The notes under the pieces: generated by a model
What the model saw: the letters and a program-made list of their open reading frames with translations, nothing else
Told to the model about the DNA's origin: nothing
The model's database searches: none
Part shown: positions 25,501-32,828 of the stretch, piece after piece
How positions within the stretch are numbered: position 1 is the first letter of the stretch
Layout: each line of letters begins with the position of its first letter
DNA from: Eikenella corrodens
Lineage (GTDB): Bacteria; Pseudomonadota; Gammaproteobacteria; Burkholderiales; Neisseriaceae
Assembly: GCF_003990355.1 (NCBI RefSeq)
Contig: NZ_CP034670.1
Coordinates: 248,001 to 312,000, forward strand
Direction: 5' to 3'
DNA length: 64,000 nucleotides
Program-made: the position numbers and the translations under genes

Positions 25501-28126
25501 CGGCTGTATCCGATTGGCAGCGCAAAATGACCGCATACTCGGCTTTATCGAATACCTGCCCGAGCAAAATCATTTGGACTGCCTATTTACCGACCCTGCC
25601 CACCAGCGGCAAGGCGTCGCTTCCGCGCTGTTGTCTGCCGTTTTGCCGCAGGCGGATGCAGATAAAACGGTAACGGCAGATGTGTCCGCAGCCGCGTTGC
25701 CCTTTTTTAAAAAACAGGGATTTATACTGCAACATCAAAACCAAATTCAGCGAAACGGCTTGGTTTTAATCAATTACCGCATGATTTTGCAAACCGACAG
25801 CATTGATGCGGCCGCACAAACCAACTTTTCCGCAACCGCAGCAAGCCCTCTCCCACAGGAGAGGGAACAGAGTACCGCAGCTTCAACGGTTTCAGGCGGC
25901 CTGAAAACGACGTCTTGCGAAGCAAGGCTGAATTTCTGCGAAGCTAAAACTAAAACCGAAAGCAGCCTGCACTCCGAAAGGCTACCTGAAAACCGCGAAC
26001 CCCAATTTTCAGACGACCTGCGTCCTGCAAACCCTCAGCAAACTACCCCCTCCCCCGCGGGGGAGGACTGGGGAGAAGGCAAAACAGTTGCCGCCCAAAC
26101 CAACTTTTCCGCAACCGCAGCAAGCCCTCTCCCTAACCCTCTCCCGCAGGAGAGGGAACAAGGTGCCGGTGTTTCAACGGTTTCAGACGACTCCAAAGCT
26201 CAAAGGCTACCTGAAAACTCCCTATGCTACGCCGACGGTCAACCAATACTGCTGGGTGATCGTGTAACTATCGACAGCAAACAATGGCACGGCAAAATCG
26301 TTGCCTTGATTGCCGAGCAGCAATGCGACCCGTCCATCGGTTCCGCCGAAGAATGGGCGACATTACAAAGCGGCGTAATGGCTCAATTTAATGAAGCAGG
26401 CTTGGTGCACTATCCCGATGCTGAGACTGCCGGCGAACTCATCTTATTGGCACGAGCGGATGCAGCAGATGTCCTAAAATCTAAAAAGCACAACGTAGAA
26501 TGTGTGGCACACGCCACGCACGCGGATTCCAAAGATACGGACAACCGCGTGCGTGAACCGAATTCACACACCCTACAAAACGTTTCAGACGGCCCCAAAC
26601 CCAAAAAGCAGCCTGCACCCCCAAAAGGCCGTCTGAAACCCCTACCCCTCGCCGACATCCGCACCTTCCAAGCCTGGCTCAAAACCGCCGAGCGCGACAA
26701 CCCGCGCCTGCTGTTCCTCAGCCGCGACGACCTCATGCAGCACGCCGCCGCGCACATCACCGAAGAACAATTCCCAAAACACTGGCAAACCGCAGACGGC
26801 AAATTCAAACTCAGCTACCGCTTCGAGCCGCACCACCCGCTCGACGGCGTTACCCTCACCCTGCCGCTCACCGTGCTCAACCGTATCAGCCCCGCCGCCC
26901 TCGAATGGCTCGTGCCCGGCATGATACGCGAGAAAATCCAGTTGCAAATCAAAGCGCTGCCCAAACAAATCCGCCGCATCTGCGTGCCCGTACCCGAATT
27001 CATCACACAATTTTTAAGCCAAAACCCCGACCGCAACGCCCCCATCCTGCCCCAACTCACCCAAGCCATCGCCAAAACCGCAGGCGACATCCGCATACTG
27101 GAGCAAATCAACCAAGACGAATGGGCCGCGTTCAGGCTGCCCGAACACTGCTATTTCAACCTCCGCATCATCGACGACGGCGGGCAAGAATTAGCCATGG
27201 GGCGCGATTTAATCCAAATCCAACAACAACTTGGCAAAGCCGCCGCCACCACCTTCCGCGACAACACCCAAGAATTCGAGCGCGACAACGTTACCGCATG
27301 GGACATCGGCACCCTGCCCGAATCCATCAAATTCACACGCGGCAAACAACAGCTCACCGGCTACCTCGGCCTGCAAAAAGAAAAAGACGGCCGCATCGCC
27401 CTGCGCCTGTTCGACACGTCCGCCGCCGCCGAGCAAGCCCACCGATTAGGCGTGATCGAACTCATGAAACTACAACTAAAAGAACAAGTTAAAGACCTGA
27501 ACAAAGGCATCCAAGGCTTCACCCAAGCCGCCATGCTGCTCAAACACATCAACGCCGACACCCTGCGCGACGACCTCACCCAAGCCGTCTGCGATCGCGC
27601 CTTTATCGGCGAAGACGAGCTGCCGCGCAACGAAAAAGCCTTCAAAGAACAAATCAAACGCGCCCGCAGCCGCCTGCCCGCCGTCAAAGAAGCCCTCAGC
27701 CGCTACCTGCAGGAAACCGCCGCCGCCTACGCCGAACTGAACGGCAAACTCGGCAAACACCCGCTCACCCACCTCCTGCGCCAACGCCTGCAAACCCTGC
27801 TCGCCGCCGGCTTCGCCACCCGCACCCCGTGGACACAATGGTCGCGCCTGCCTGTGTACATCAAAGCCATGACCCTGCGCCTCGAAAAATACAGCAGCAA
27901 CCCCGCCCGCGACGCAGCCCGCGAAGCCGATGTTCAAGAGCTGGAACAAATGTGGCAGGAAAAAACCGACGGTTTGGTGAAACAAGGACAACCCGTTTCA
28001 GACGACCTCGCCGCGTTTAAATGGATGATTGAAGAATTGAGGGTATCGCTGTTCGCGCAGGAATTGAAGACACCGTATCCGGTGTCGGTGAAGAGGTTGT
28101 TGAAGGTGTGGGAGGGGTTGAAATAA
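22520..28126 (+). CDS. hrpA: ATP-dependent RNA helicase HrpA with large internal insertion
   Basis: 1868 residues in one frame; typical HrpA is about 1300. Residues 1-830 and 1375-1868 align in order with HrpA: Walker A GETGSGKTT (80-88), DEAH (177-180), motif VI QRSGRCGR (378-385), helicase-associated and OB-fold-like segments, then the C-terminal DUF3418 region starting near residue 1377 (IRTFQAWLKTAERDN). HrpA rescues stalled ribosomes in E. coli. Between FYNERLPDFYTAD (about 822-834) and IRTFQAWL lie about 540 extra residues: a GNAT domain, a second small domain, and repetitive linkers encoded by DUS words. No stop or frameshift is present in this insert. Four or more DUS dialects occur inside the gene. 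Confidence 0.93.
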   Translation: MDLSQTLSKDRHFLQSAFKNPNKYGGLSKVEEKYRKSHEIFLKRLAALPKPEFDNTLPVHEKLDEIKKTIAENQVTIICGETGSGKTTQLPKICLELGRGAAGLIGHTQPRRLAACSVAERIAEELKSEIGSAVGYKVRFTDHTSRDACVKLMTDGILLAETQTDRYLAAYDTIIIDEAHERSLNIDFLLGYLKQLLPRRPDLKVIITSATIDAERFSQHFNGAPVLEVSGRTYPVEILYHPLTSKDEDDAEVELTDAIVDAADELARHGEGDILVFLPGEREIREAAEALRKSTLRRNDEILPLFARLSHAEQHKIFHPSGAKRRIVLATNVAETSLTVPGIKYVIDTGLARVKRYSARAKVEQLHVEKISQAAARQRSGRCGRVSAGVCIRLFSEEDFNSRTEFTDPEIIRSNLAAVILRMAALKLGDVAAFPFLEMPDSRYINDGFQVLLELGAVNEHNGLTKLGEQMARLPIDPKIARILLAAKKHDCMAEILVIASALSIQDPRERPLEARDAAAKAHERFTDKQSDFLAYLNIWDSFQRERDKGLSNKQLVQWCRQYFLSHLRMCEWRELHHQLAQTAIEMGLTTKEAAFRRPPEVRQLTSSENAGDQDLSAKLKQKQLDKKQHRAQIRAAKEAGYEQIHRALLTGLIANVGMKSPDGNDYTGARGSRFHLFPASALFKAKPKWVMAAELVETTKLYARDVAAIQPEWIEQEALHLVRYHYFEPHWEQKRGEVVASERVTLYGLTVLPRRPVSYGRIAPEEAREIFIRSALVAQECDLKADFFAHNKKLIKEITELEHKSRKQDVLVDDEALFAFYNERLPDFYTADAVSDGLHTESSLPPRRLPENREPAGRTPETDKAETPSENGSGKFPQNNISGSLKAESSLPPQRLPESHTSQFSDSLHPVNPQPFSTVGEQSTAVSTVSGSLKSSTATFRIRPGTHNDAAQIAELFRRAVLHIEASHYSDSEKTAWIQGADNAAFWQKRIGRGCIRLAAQNDRILGFIEYLPEQNHLDCLFTDPAHQRQGVASALLSAVLPQADADKTVTADVSAAALPFFKKQGFILQHQNQIQRNGLVLINYRMILQTDSIDAAAQTNFSATAASPLPQEREQSTAASTVSGGLKTTSCEARLNFCEAKTKTESSLHSERLPENREPQFSDDLRPANPQQTTPSPAGEDWGEGKTVAAQTNFSATAASPLPNPLPQEREQGAGVSTVSDDSKAQRLPENSLCYADGQPILLGDRVTIDSKQWHGKIVALIAEQQCDPSIGSAEEWATLQSGVMAQFNEAGLVHYPDAETAGELILLARADAADVLKSKKHNVECVAHATHADSKDTDNRVREPNSHTLQNVSDGPKPKKQPAPPKGRLKPLPLADIRTFQAWLKTAERDNPRLLFLSRDDLMQHAAAHITEEQFPKHWQTADGKFKLSYRFEPHHPLDGVTLTLPLTVLNRISPAALEWLVPGMIREKIQLQIKALPKQIRRICVPVPEFITQFLSQNPDRNAPILPQLTQAIAKTAGDIRILEQINQDEWAAFRLPEHCYFNLRIIDDGGQELAMGRDLIQIQQQLGKAAATTFRDNTQEFERDNVTAWDIGTLPESIKFTRGKQQLTGYLGLQKEKDGRIALRLFDTSAAAEQAHRLGVIELMKLQLKEQVKDLNKGIQGFTQAAMLLKHINADTLRDDLTQAVCDRAFIGEDELPRNEKAFKEQIKRARSRLPAVKEALSRYLQETAAAYAELNGKLGKHPLTHLLRQRLQTLLAAGFATRTPWTQWSRLPVYIKAMTLRLEKYSSNPARDAAREADVQELEQMWQEKTDGLVKQGQPVSDDLAAFKWMIEELRVSLFAQELKTPYPVSVKRLLKVWEGLK
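25281..25325 (+). repeat. Direct repeat, copy 1 (before the GNAT domain)
   Basis: GAACAGAGTACCGCAGTTTC then AACGGTTTCAGGTAGTCTGA. Near-copies lie at 25864-25906 (after the GNAT domain) and around 26155-26195 (before the second domain). Encoded peptide: GEQSTAVSTVSGSLK. Confidence 0.75.
25337..25801 (+). other. Embedded GNAT N-acetyltransferase domain within hrpA
   Basis: Residues 940-1094. The domain opens TFRIRPGTHNDAAQIAELF (strand 1 and helix 1 of GNAT), carries the acetyl-CoA loop HQRQGVASALL (Q/R-x-x-G-x-A type), and closes FFKKQGFILQHQN with the typical GF and final strand. It is about 155 residues, a whole GNAT domain. Related free-standing enzymes acetylate small amines or proteins; nothing shows what this one modifies. 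Confidence 0.85.
25864..25906 (+). repeat. Direct repeat, copy 2 (after the GNAT domain)
   Basis: GAACAGAGTACCGCAGCTTC followed by AACGGTTTCAGGCGGCCTGA; only a few differences from copy 1. Encoded peptide: REQSTAASTVSGGLK. Confidence 0.75.
26222..26455 (+). other. Second embedded domain within hrpA, SH3-like immunity-type
   Basis: Residues about 1235-1312. The pattern CYADGQPILLGDRVTI, then GKIVALIAEQQCD, EEWATLQSGVMAQF and LVHYPD-x-x-TAGELILL is that of small stand-alone proteins of about 80-100 residues that look like SH3/KOW-type barrels and are found near secretion-system and toxin immunity loci. The family call is from pattern memory only. Confidence 0.6.
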
Positions 28127-28127
28127 A

Positions 28128-28160
28128 TGAAGGCTACCTGAAAATTTTCAGGTAGCCTTA
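28128..28160 (+). terminator. Perfect Eikenella DUS palindrome after hrpA
   Basis: AGGCTACCTGAAAA directly followed by TTTTCAGGTAGCCT (28131-28158): a 28-base perfect palindrome. Confidence 0.75.
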
Positions 28161-28468
28161 AACATTTAAATTTTATATTTCAAAAAATAATGTATGGAAT
28201 GTGGTCTTTCTAACTACTACCCTTTTCAACCAATTCCAAAGCAGCCTACACCCCCTTTCTTGTTTTCAGAAAGTAAGACGTAATTTTGAGTACAAAAAAT
28301 TCAACCGTTTTTTAATATTCTCTTACCTGATTTGTCATTGCTTACCTGTATTCTCATATCCGAGTACGTTATTCCGCTTTATTTTTCATCTGTTTTACTA
28401 ATTTATGAAATTGAGTATAGAATGAATTGGGAATTCCCCAACCACCTCACCTCATAGGAGACTGCATC
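28161..28468. other. AT-rich intergenic stretch before maeA
   Basis: 308 bases, clearly poorer in G+C than the surroundings, with T-rich runs on the plus strand. No gene is supported; the small open frame at 28201-28401 encodes a Phe/Leu/Ser-rich peptide with no ribosome site. The last 12 bases carry AGGAG before the malic enzyme start. Confidence 0.6.
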
Positions 28469-30106
28469 ATGAGCAACATCCCTGAAATCCTGCAAAACCC
28501 GCTGACCAACAAAGACACGGCGTTTACCATTAAAGAGCGTAAGAAATACGGCTTAATCGGCCGCCTGCCCGCAGCGGTGGAAACGCTTGACCAACAAGCC
28601 GTACGCGCCTACCGCCAATACGCTTCATATGCCGAAAATATTGAAAAATATATTTTTCTCGACCAGCTGCACAACCGCAACGAAGTGCTGTATTACAAAC
28701 TGCTGACCGACCATTTGGCGGAGATGCTGCCGATTGTGTACGACCCGACCGTAGGAGAAGCAATTAAGAAATGGAGCCGTGACTACCGCCGTTCGCGCGC
28801 GGTGTATTTGGATATCAACCACCCCGAAGCCATTCGCGAATCCCTTGAATCTTTGGGGCTGGGTGCGGACGATGTGGATTTGATTGTAGTGTCGGACGCG
28901 GAAGAAATACTCGGCATCGGCGACTGGGGCGTGAATGGTACGGATATTTCCGTCGGCAAACTGGCGGTTTACACCGCTGCCGCAGGCATCGATCCAGCGC
29001 GCACCATTGCCGTCAATCTTGATGTTGGTACAGACAACGAAGCCTTGCTCAACGACCCCGCCTACCTCGGCAACCGCCACGCCCGCGTGCGCGGCGAACG
29101 CTACGACGCACTGATTGCTGCATACTTGAAAACAGCGGCAGAGCTGTTCCCGAATGCATTGCTGCACTTTGAAGATTTTGGCCCGTCCAACGCGCGCCGC
29201 ATTTTGGTGGAAAACCGCGAACGCTACCGTATTTTCAACGACGATATGCAAGGCACGGGCGCAATTGTCATGGCGGCCGTGTTTTCGGGTTTGAAAGTAA
29301 CCAAACAGGATTTTGCCGAACAGCGTTTGGTTGTTTATGGAGCGGGTACGGCGGGAACAGGCATGGCAGACCAAATCAGCGCGGCCATGCAGCGCGACGG
29401 ACTCTCCCGCGAAGAAGCCAAGAAACGCGTATGGCTGATAGACATCAACGGCTTGGTTACCGACGATATGCCGAATCTGCCGGATTATCAGCAGGAATAT
29501 GCCCGTCCTGCCGCCGAAGTGGCTGCATGGACGAAAACCAACGGCAAAATCAGCCTACTGGAAGTGGTCAAACAGATCAGGCCGACCATCTTAATCGGCA
29601 CATCCACCGATCACGGCGCGTTTACCGAAGAAGTGGTAAAAGCGCTGTGCGCGGGCGTAGAACGGCCTATTTTGCTGCCGCTGTCCAATCCGACGGAGAA
29701 AATCGAAGTCATGCCTGCCGACGCGGTTCAATGGTCGGACGGCAAAGCGTTAATTTCCGTCGGCATACCTGTTCCGCCCGTTTCTTATAAAAGCGTGAAC
29801 TACCACATTGGGCAAGCCAACAACGCCATGCTTTATCCGGGCCTGGGCTTGGGCGTTATCGTTTCTGGCGCGAAAGAAGTTACCGATGGTATGCTGCTTG
29901 CCGCTGCCGAAGCCGTAGCATCACAAGTGAACCCGCAAGATACAGGCGCATCCCTGCTGCCACCGGTGGACAACCTGCGCGCGTCATCCGCCACTGTGGC
30001 GGTTGCCGTGGCGAAACAGGCGGTCAAGGACGGTGTAGCGACCAAACAGTCTGAAAACTGGGTACAGGCCGTGCAGGATGTAATGTGGCAGCCTGTATAC
30101 CGCTGA
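28469..30106 (+). CDS. maeA: NAD-dependent malic enzyme
   Basis: 545 residues. Malic enzyme N-terminal domain with the conserved Tyr/Pro region YDPTVGEAIKK; metal-site segment FEDFGPSNARRIL and FNDDMQGTGAIV; Rossmann motif VVYGAGTAGTGMAD. Length matches the MaeA (SfcA) group, which decarboxylates malate to pyruvate with NAD. Start at 28469 with AGGAG eight bases before. Followed by a N. mucosa-type DUS hairpin, not an Eikenella one. Confidence 0.92.
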   Translation: MSNIPEILQNPLTNKDTAFTIKERKKYGLIGRLPAAVETLDQQAVRAYRQYASYAENIEKYIFLDQLHNRNEVLYYKLLTDHLAEMLPIVYDPTVGEAIKKWSRDYRRSRAVYLDINHPEAIRESLESLGLGADDVDLIVVSDAEEILGIGDWGVNGTDISVGKLAVYTAAAGIDPARTIAVNLDVGTDNEALLNDPAYLGNRHARVRGERYDALIAAYLKTAAELFPNALLHFEDFGPSNARRILVENRERYRIFNDDMQGTGAIVMAAVFSGLKVTKQDFAEQRLVVYGAGTAGTGMADQISAAMQRDGLSREEAKKRVWLIDINGLVTDDMPNLPDYQQEYARPAAEVAAWTKTNGKISLLEVVKQIRPTILIGTSTDHGAFTEEVVKALCAGVERPILLPLSNPTEKIEVMPADAVQWSDGKALISVGIPVPPVSYKSVNYHIGQANNAMLYPGLGLGVIVSGAKEVTDGMLLAAAEAVASQVNPQDTGASLLPPVDNLRASSATVAVAVAKQAVKDGVATKQSENWVQAVQDVMWQPVYR

Positions 30107-30156
30107 TTATCCAATCATTGCATTCCAAATAAATTATCGCCTCCTTTCAAGCACCT

Positions 30157-30193
30157 AAAAGGTCGTCTGAAACCCATTTTCAGACGACCTTTT
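30157..30193 (+). terminator. N. mucosa-type DUS-pair terminator
   Basis: AGGTCGTCTGAAA (30160-30172) and TTTCAGACGACCT (30178-30190) with flanking A and T runs. Same role as the Eikenella DUS hairpins, different dialect. Confidence 0.75.
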
Positions 30194-30289
30194 GCCACTC
30201 TGCCAAACAAGAATTCCCGCCACTATCTCCCCAAACGTCGCCCGAACCAGTAAACTTCCCATATTTCAACAACTTCTTGAAAGCAAACC

Positions 30290-31795
30290 ATGTCCGGTAT
30301 CTACCTACCCCGCCTATTTCCGCCCCATATCGCCGAACGCGACCTGCTGTATTTTGAGCAGGGCAAGGTTCGCGATGTCCAAAAAACTTCTGCGGGGCGT
30401 TATCGGGCGGAGGTGTGTGGTTCGGAAAACTATTCGGTATGGCTGAAGCTGGATAGTGATTTATACATTAAGGACGGGGGCTGCGATTGTCCTTATGGCG
30501 GGGCGTGCAAGCATATGGCGGCTTTGTAGTATGCGGTACGCGCTCAAACGCCGGACGGGCAGCCTGACGAATCTGACGCGCAGCAGCCTAAAAAGGGCGG
30601 CAATCTGTATCGGCAGCAGCTCTCCCGAATCTTTTCCCGAACCCGATATTATGATTACTACGAAGCCGCTGATTTGGGCTTCAGGCTGCAAAACTGGTTG
30701 GAAGATGTGGCGCAGGAGGGGACGGCGGCGTTGCAACAGGCTTTGCCTCTGTTGATACCGCGTTTGCAGGATGCTTTTGAAAAGGCGGATGATTCAGACG
30801 GTATGTTGGGCGATGCTATGTATATGGCAATCGACCTGCTGGAAGAGGCGGTCATGGAAAACGTCCCAAAGCGTTTGATTAATTTTTTAGACAAATGCTT
30901 GGACGACAGCCGCTATTTTGACTCCTCCGAAGCAGGCAATAAAATCTACCAAATCCGCGCCCGAATCTGGCGGCAGCGCGGCGAATGGCAGGCTTGGCAA
31001 GATTATGTGGCTAAACGTTTGGCGGTTGCCAAATGGAATTGGGATTATGAACTTTGGGCATTTGAGGGGTGGCAGGTCTTGCAGGCGAAAGGCGATACTG
31101 CTGCCGTGCAGGATTATTTCAGACGACATCTGCGCCTGCCGAAATTCAGACAAATTGCGGTAGAACAAGCAGTTGGTCAGCAAGATTGGGCGGAAGTGGA
31201 GCGCCTCTTGCGCAAAGGCATCAGCATTGCCGAAGATGAAGGAACACTCGGCACACTGCACAAATGGAAGCTGCAACTTTTTGATGTATTGAAGGAAATC
31301 GGCAAAAATGTACGTGAAATCGCAGCGGATTTGGCGTTTTCCACCAGCCTTTCATTGCCGCATTACGAGGCATGGAAAGCCACGTTTTCCGCCGCCGAAT
31401 GGCCGCATGAATTCAACCGCCTGCTTGCGCGTTTGTCTGACCAAGATTCGCTGCAAGCTGAAATATTGGAGCATGAACAGGAATTCGACCGGCCACTCGC
31501 CCTATTGCAGCAACACCTTTCGTTGTACATGATGGAACGTTTTGCCCCGTCTTTCCCCGAGCCGTATCACGACCAAATCGTAGCTTGCTACCTGAAAATC
31601 TTTGCGGCTGAAATCAATAAGGCAAGCAACCGTAAACAATACCGCCAGCTCTTGAACCAATTAAAGATCCTCCGCCGCCAATATTCCGCACAACGGCAGG
31701 CGATGGAAGACTTTGCCGACGAAATCAGGGAACGATATAGTGAAAAACCGCGTCGGCCTGCGCTGCTGGAGGAATTGGATCGGGCGGGGTTTTAG
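30290..31795 (+). pseudogene. SWIM zinc-finger protein interrupted by an in-frame amber codon
   Basis: Reading from the ATG at 30290, 79 codons end at TAG (30527-30529), just after the SWIM motif CDCPYGGACKHMAAL (C-x-C-x-n-C-x-H). The same frame continues open for another 420 codons to 31795 and encodes a long helical protein (FRLQNWLEDVAQEG, DYVAKRLAVAKWNWDYELW) as in full SWIM-domain proteins of about 500 residues. So this is one gene with a single nonsense codon, no frameshift. It could be a recent pseudogene, be read through, or be translated as two pieces (a start at 30674 is possible). Full-length relatives bind nucleic acids or proteins; role unknown. Confidence 0.75.
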
Positions 31796-31822
31796 GAGGC
31801 AATCTGTCGGATTGAGCGTATC

Positions 31823-32269
31823 TCACATCCGCGCCATTGTGGCTACATGGATAGCAGCCATTTGGCTCAGCAACTCATGCAGCTGTTCCAGTTTTTCTTT
31901 GGAAAGCTGATTTTCGATGCCGTCGTAACAGGCATCGATTTTGCCGACAAAGTCGTTGAAGGTGCGCTCGCCTTCCTCGGTAAGCTTGAGATAAACGCGG
32001 CGGTGGTCGTTGGCCGGGCGCAGGCGCACCACCAGCTTCATTTTTTCCAGGCGGGTGAGGATGCCGGTGAGGCTGGGTCGCAGGATGCAGGCGCTGCGCG
32101 CTAGGTCTTGGAAATCCATCGTACCGTTTTCGGCCAAAAGGCGCAGGATGCGCCATTGCTGGTCGGTGAGGCCGATTTCGTTGAGCAGCGGGCGAAAATG
32201 CGTCATCAACGCTTCGCGCGCCTGTATTAACGCAATATTGAGCGAAGAATGTTTGGAATGCTTGATCAT
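31823..32269 (-). CDS. farR: MarR-family regulator, FarR/HpaR-like
   Basis: 148 residues, winged-helix MarR fold. The core IALIQAREALM, then LTDQQWRILRLLAENGTMDFQDLA, ACILRPSLTGILTRLEK and DHRRVYLKLTEEGE is close to FarR of Neisseria, a fatty-acid efflux regulator, and to HpaR. The farAB efflux genes are not in the window, so the target is unproven. Start at 32269, preceded by GGGAGA. Convergent with the SWIM gene, 27 bases away. Confidence 0.82.
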   Translation of the reverse strand: MIKHSKHSSLNIALIQAREALMTHFRPLLNEIGLTDQQWRILRLLAENGTMDFQDLARSACILRPSLTGILTRLEKMKLVVRLRPANDHRRVYLKLTEEGERTFNDFVGKIDACYDGIENQLSKEKLEQLHELLSQMAAIHVATMARM

Positions 32270-32289
32270 CGCGATCTCCCTTGGTACAG

Positions 32290-32621
32290 ATAAAGTAGTT
32301 GGCAATATTTTTGTGTGGTTTTTTATAATTAATTCCCTATTAACAATCAGGGTATTGTTCAGTTTATTATATAACTCAAGCCTATAGTGCGCGGATATTT
32401 GATTTTCTTGATTAAAGTCAAGCTATTGACCATGCTGGGCAAAATTGCCTGCCTAAAAAGGGTTGTATCGACCGAAAAATCAAAATAAATCACATTAGCA
32501 AGAATGTTTTTAAAAATCTATTGTTGCTAAGATAATGGTAGGCTGGGTGATTATCAAGGCTACCTGAAATAATTGGCAAAATTTTTACAAACACTGTTGC
32601 ATGCTTTGCCTCATTATCAGG
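32290..32621. other. AT-rich non-coding stretch upstream of farR
   Basis: 330 bases without a supportable gene. It presumably contains the farR promoter. One Eikenella DUS lies near 32560. Nothing else recognised. Confidence 0.5.
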
Positions 32622-32728
32622 TATAGTGGATTAAAATTACAATGATACGGCGTTGCCAACGCCCTTATGTACTACCCGTACACGGCGGGCGTTGCCGCCT
32701 TGTCTCATTTTTATTTTAATCCACTATA
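32622..32728. repeat. Correia-type termini with a different core
   Basis: 107 bases bounded by TATAGTGGATTAAA and TTTAATCCACTATA, as in the other elements, but the core contains its own inverted repeat (GGCGTTGCCAACGCCC against GGGCGTTGCCGCC) and differs from the usual one. Confidence 0.7.
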
Positions 32729-32780
32729 AATAGATACAGTATGCTGAAGTTGCCGGTTTTTACGCCAGAAAAAGCCACAT

Positions 32781-32818
32781 AAAAACAGCCGAACCTCAAA
32801 ATAGGTTCGGCTGTTTTT
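32781..32818 (-). terminator. Intrinsic terminator of fabB
   Basis: AAAAACAGCCGAACCT (32781-32796) pairs with AGGTTCGGCTGTTTTT (32803-32818); U-run on both sides. Unlike most terminators here it is not built from DUS words. Confidence 0.85.
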
Positions 32819-32828
32819 CAGGTAGCCT

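Larger units (their letters stand above)
25013..26645 (+). other. Insertion in hrpA: DUS-built linkers with two extra domains
   Basis: Residues about 832-1376 of the HrpA frame. Linker peptides reflect DUS words: RLPEN is AGGCTACCTGAAAA, ESSLP/H is GAAAGCAGCCTGC, VSDGL is TTTCAGACGGCCT read in frame. The peptide pair ESSLPPRRLPEN recurs near residues 842, 889 and (as ESSLHSERLPEN) 1147. The stretch AAQTNFSATAASPLP occurs twice (about 1098 and 1191). Short palindromic CTCTCCC/GGGAGAG repeats, usually intergenic, are read through in frame. Confidence 0.85.

Noticed and set aside
25013..26645. CRISPR array suggested by repeated short words in hrpA
   Set aside because: The repeats are DUS words and linker duplications at irregular distances, without spacer-repeat regularity; the region stays open in the hrpA frame.
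28201..28401. 66-codon open frame before the malic enzyme
   Set aside because: Phe/Leu/Ser/Tyr-rich chance frame in an AT-rich stretch, no ribosome site.
30456..30755. Frameshift explanation for the broken SWIM gene
   Set aside because: The sequence before and after the TAG codon is in the same frame, so only a nonsense codon is needed; the 30456 frame is a shadow.
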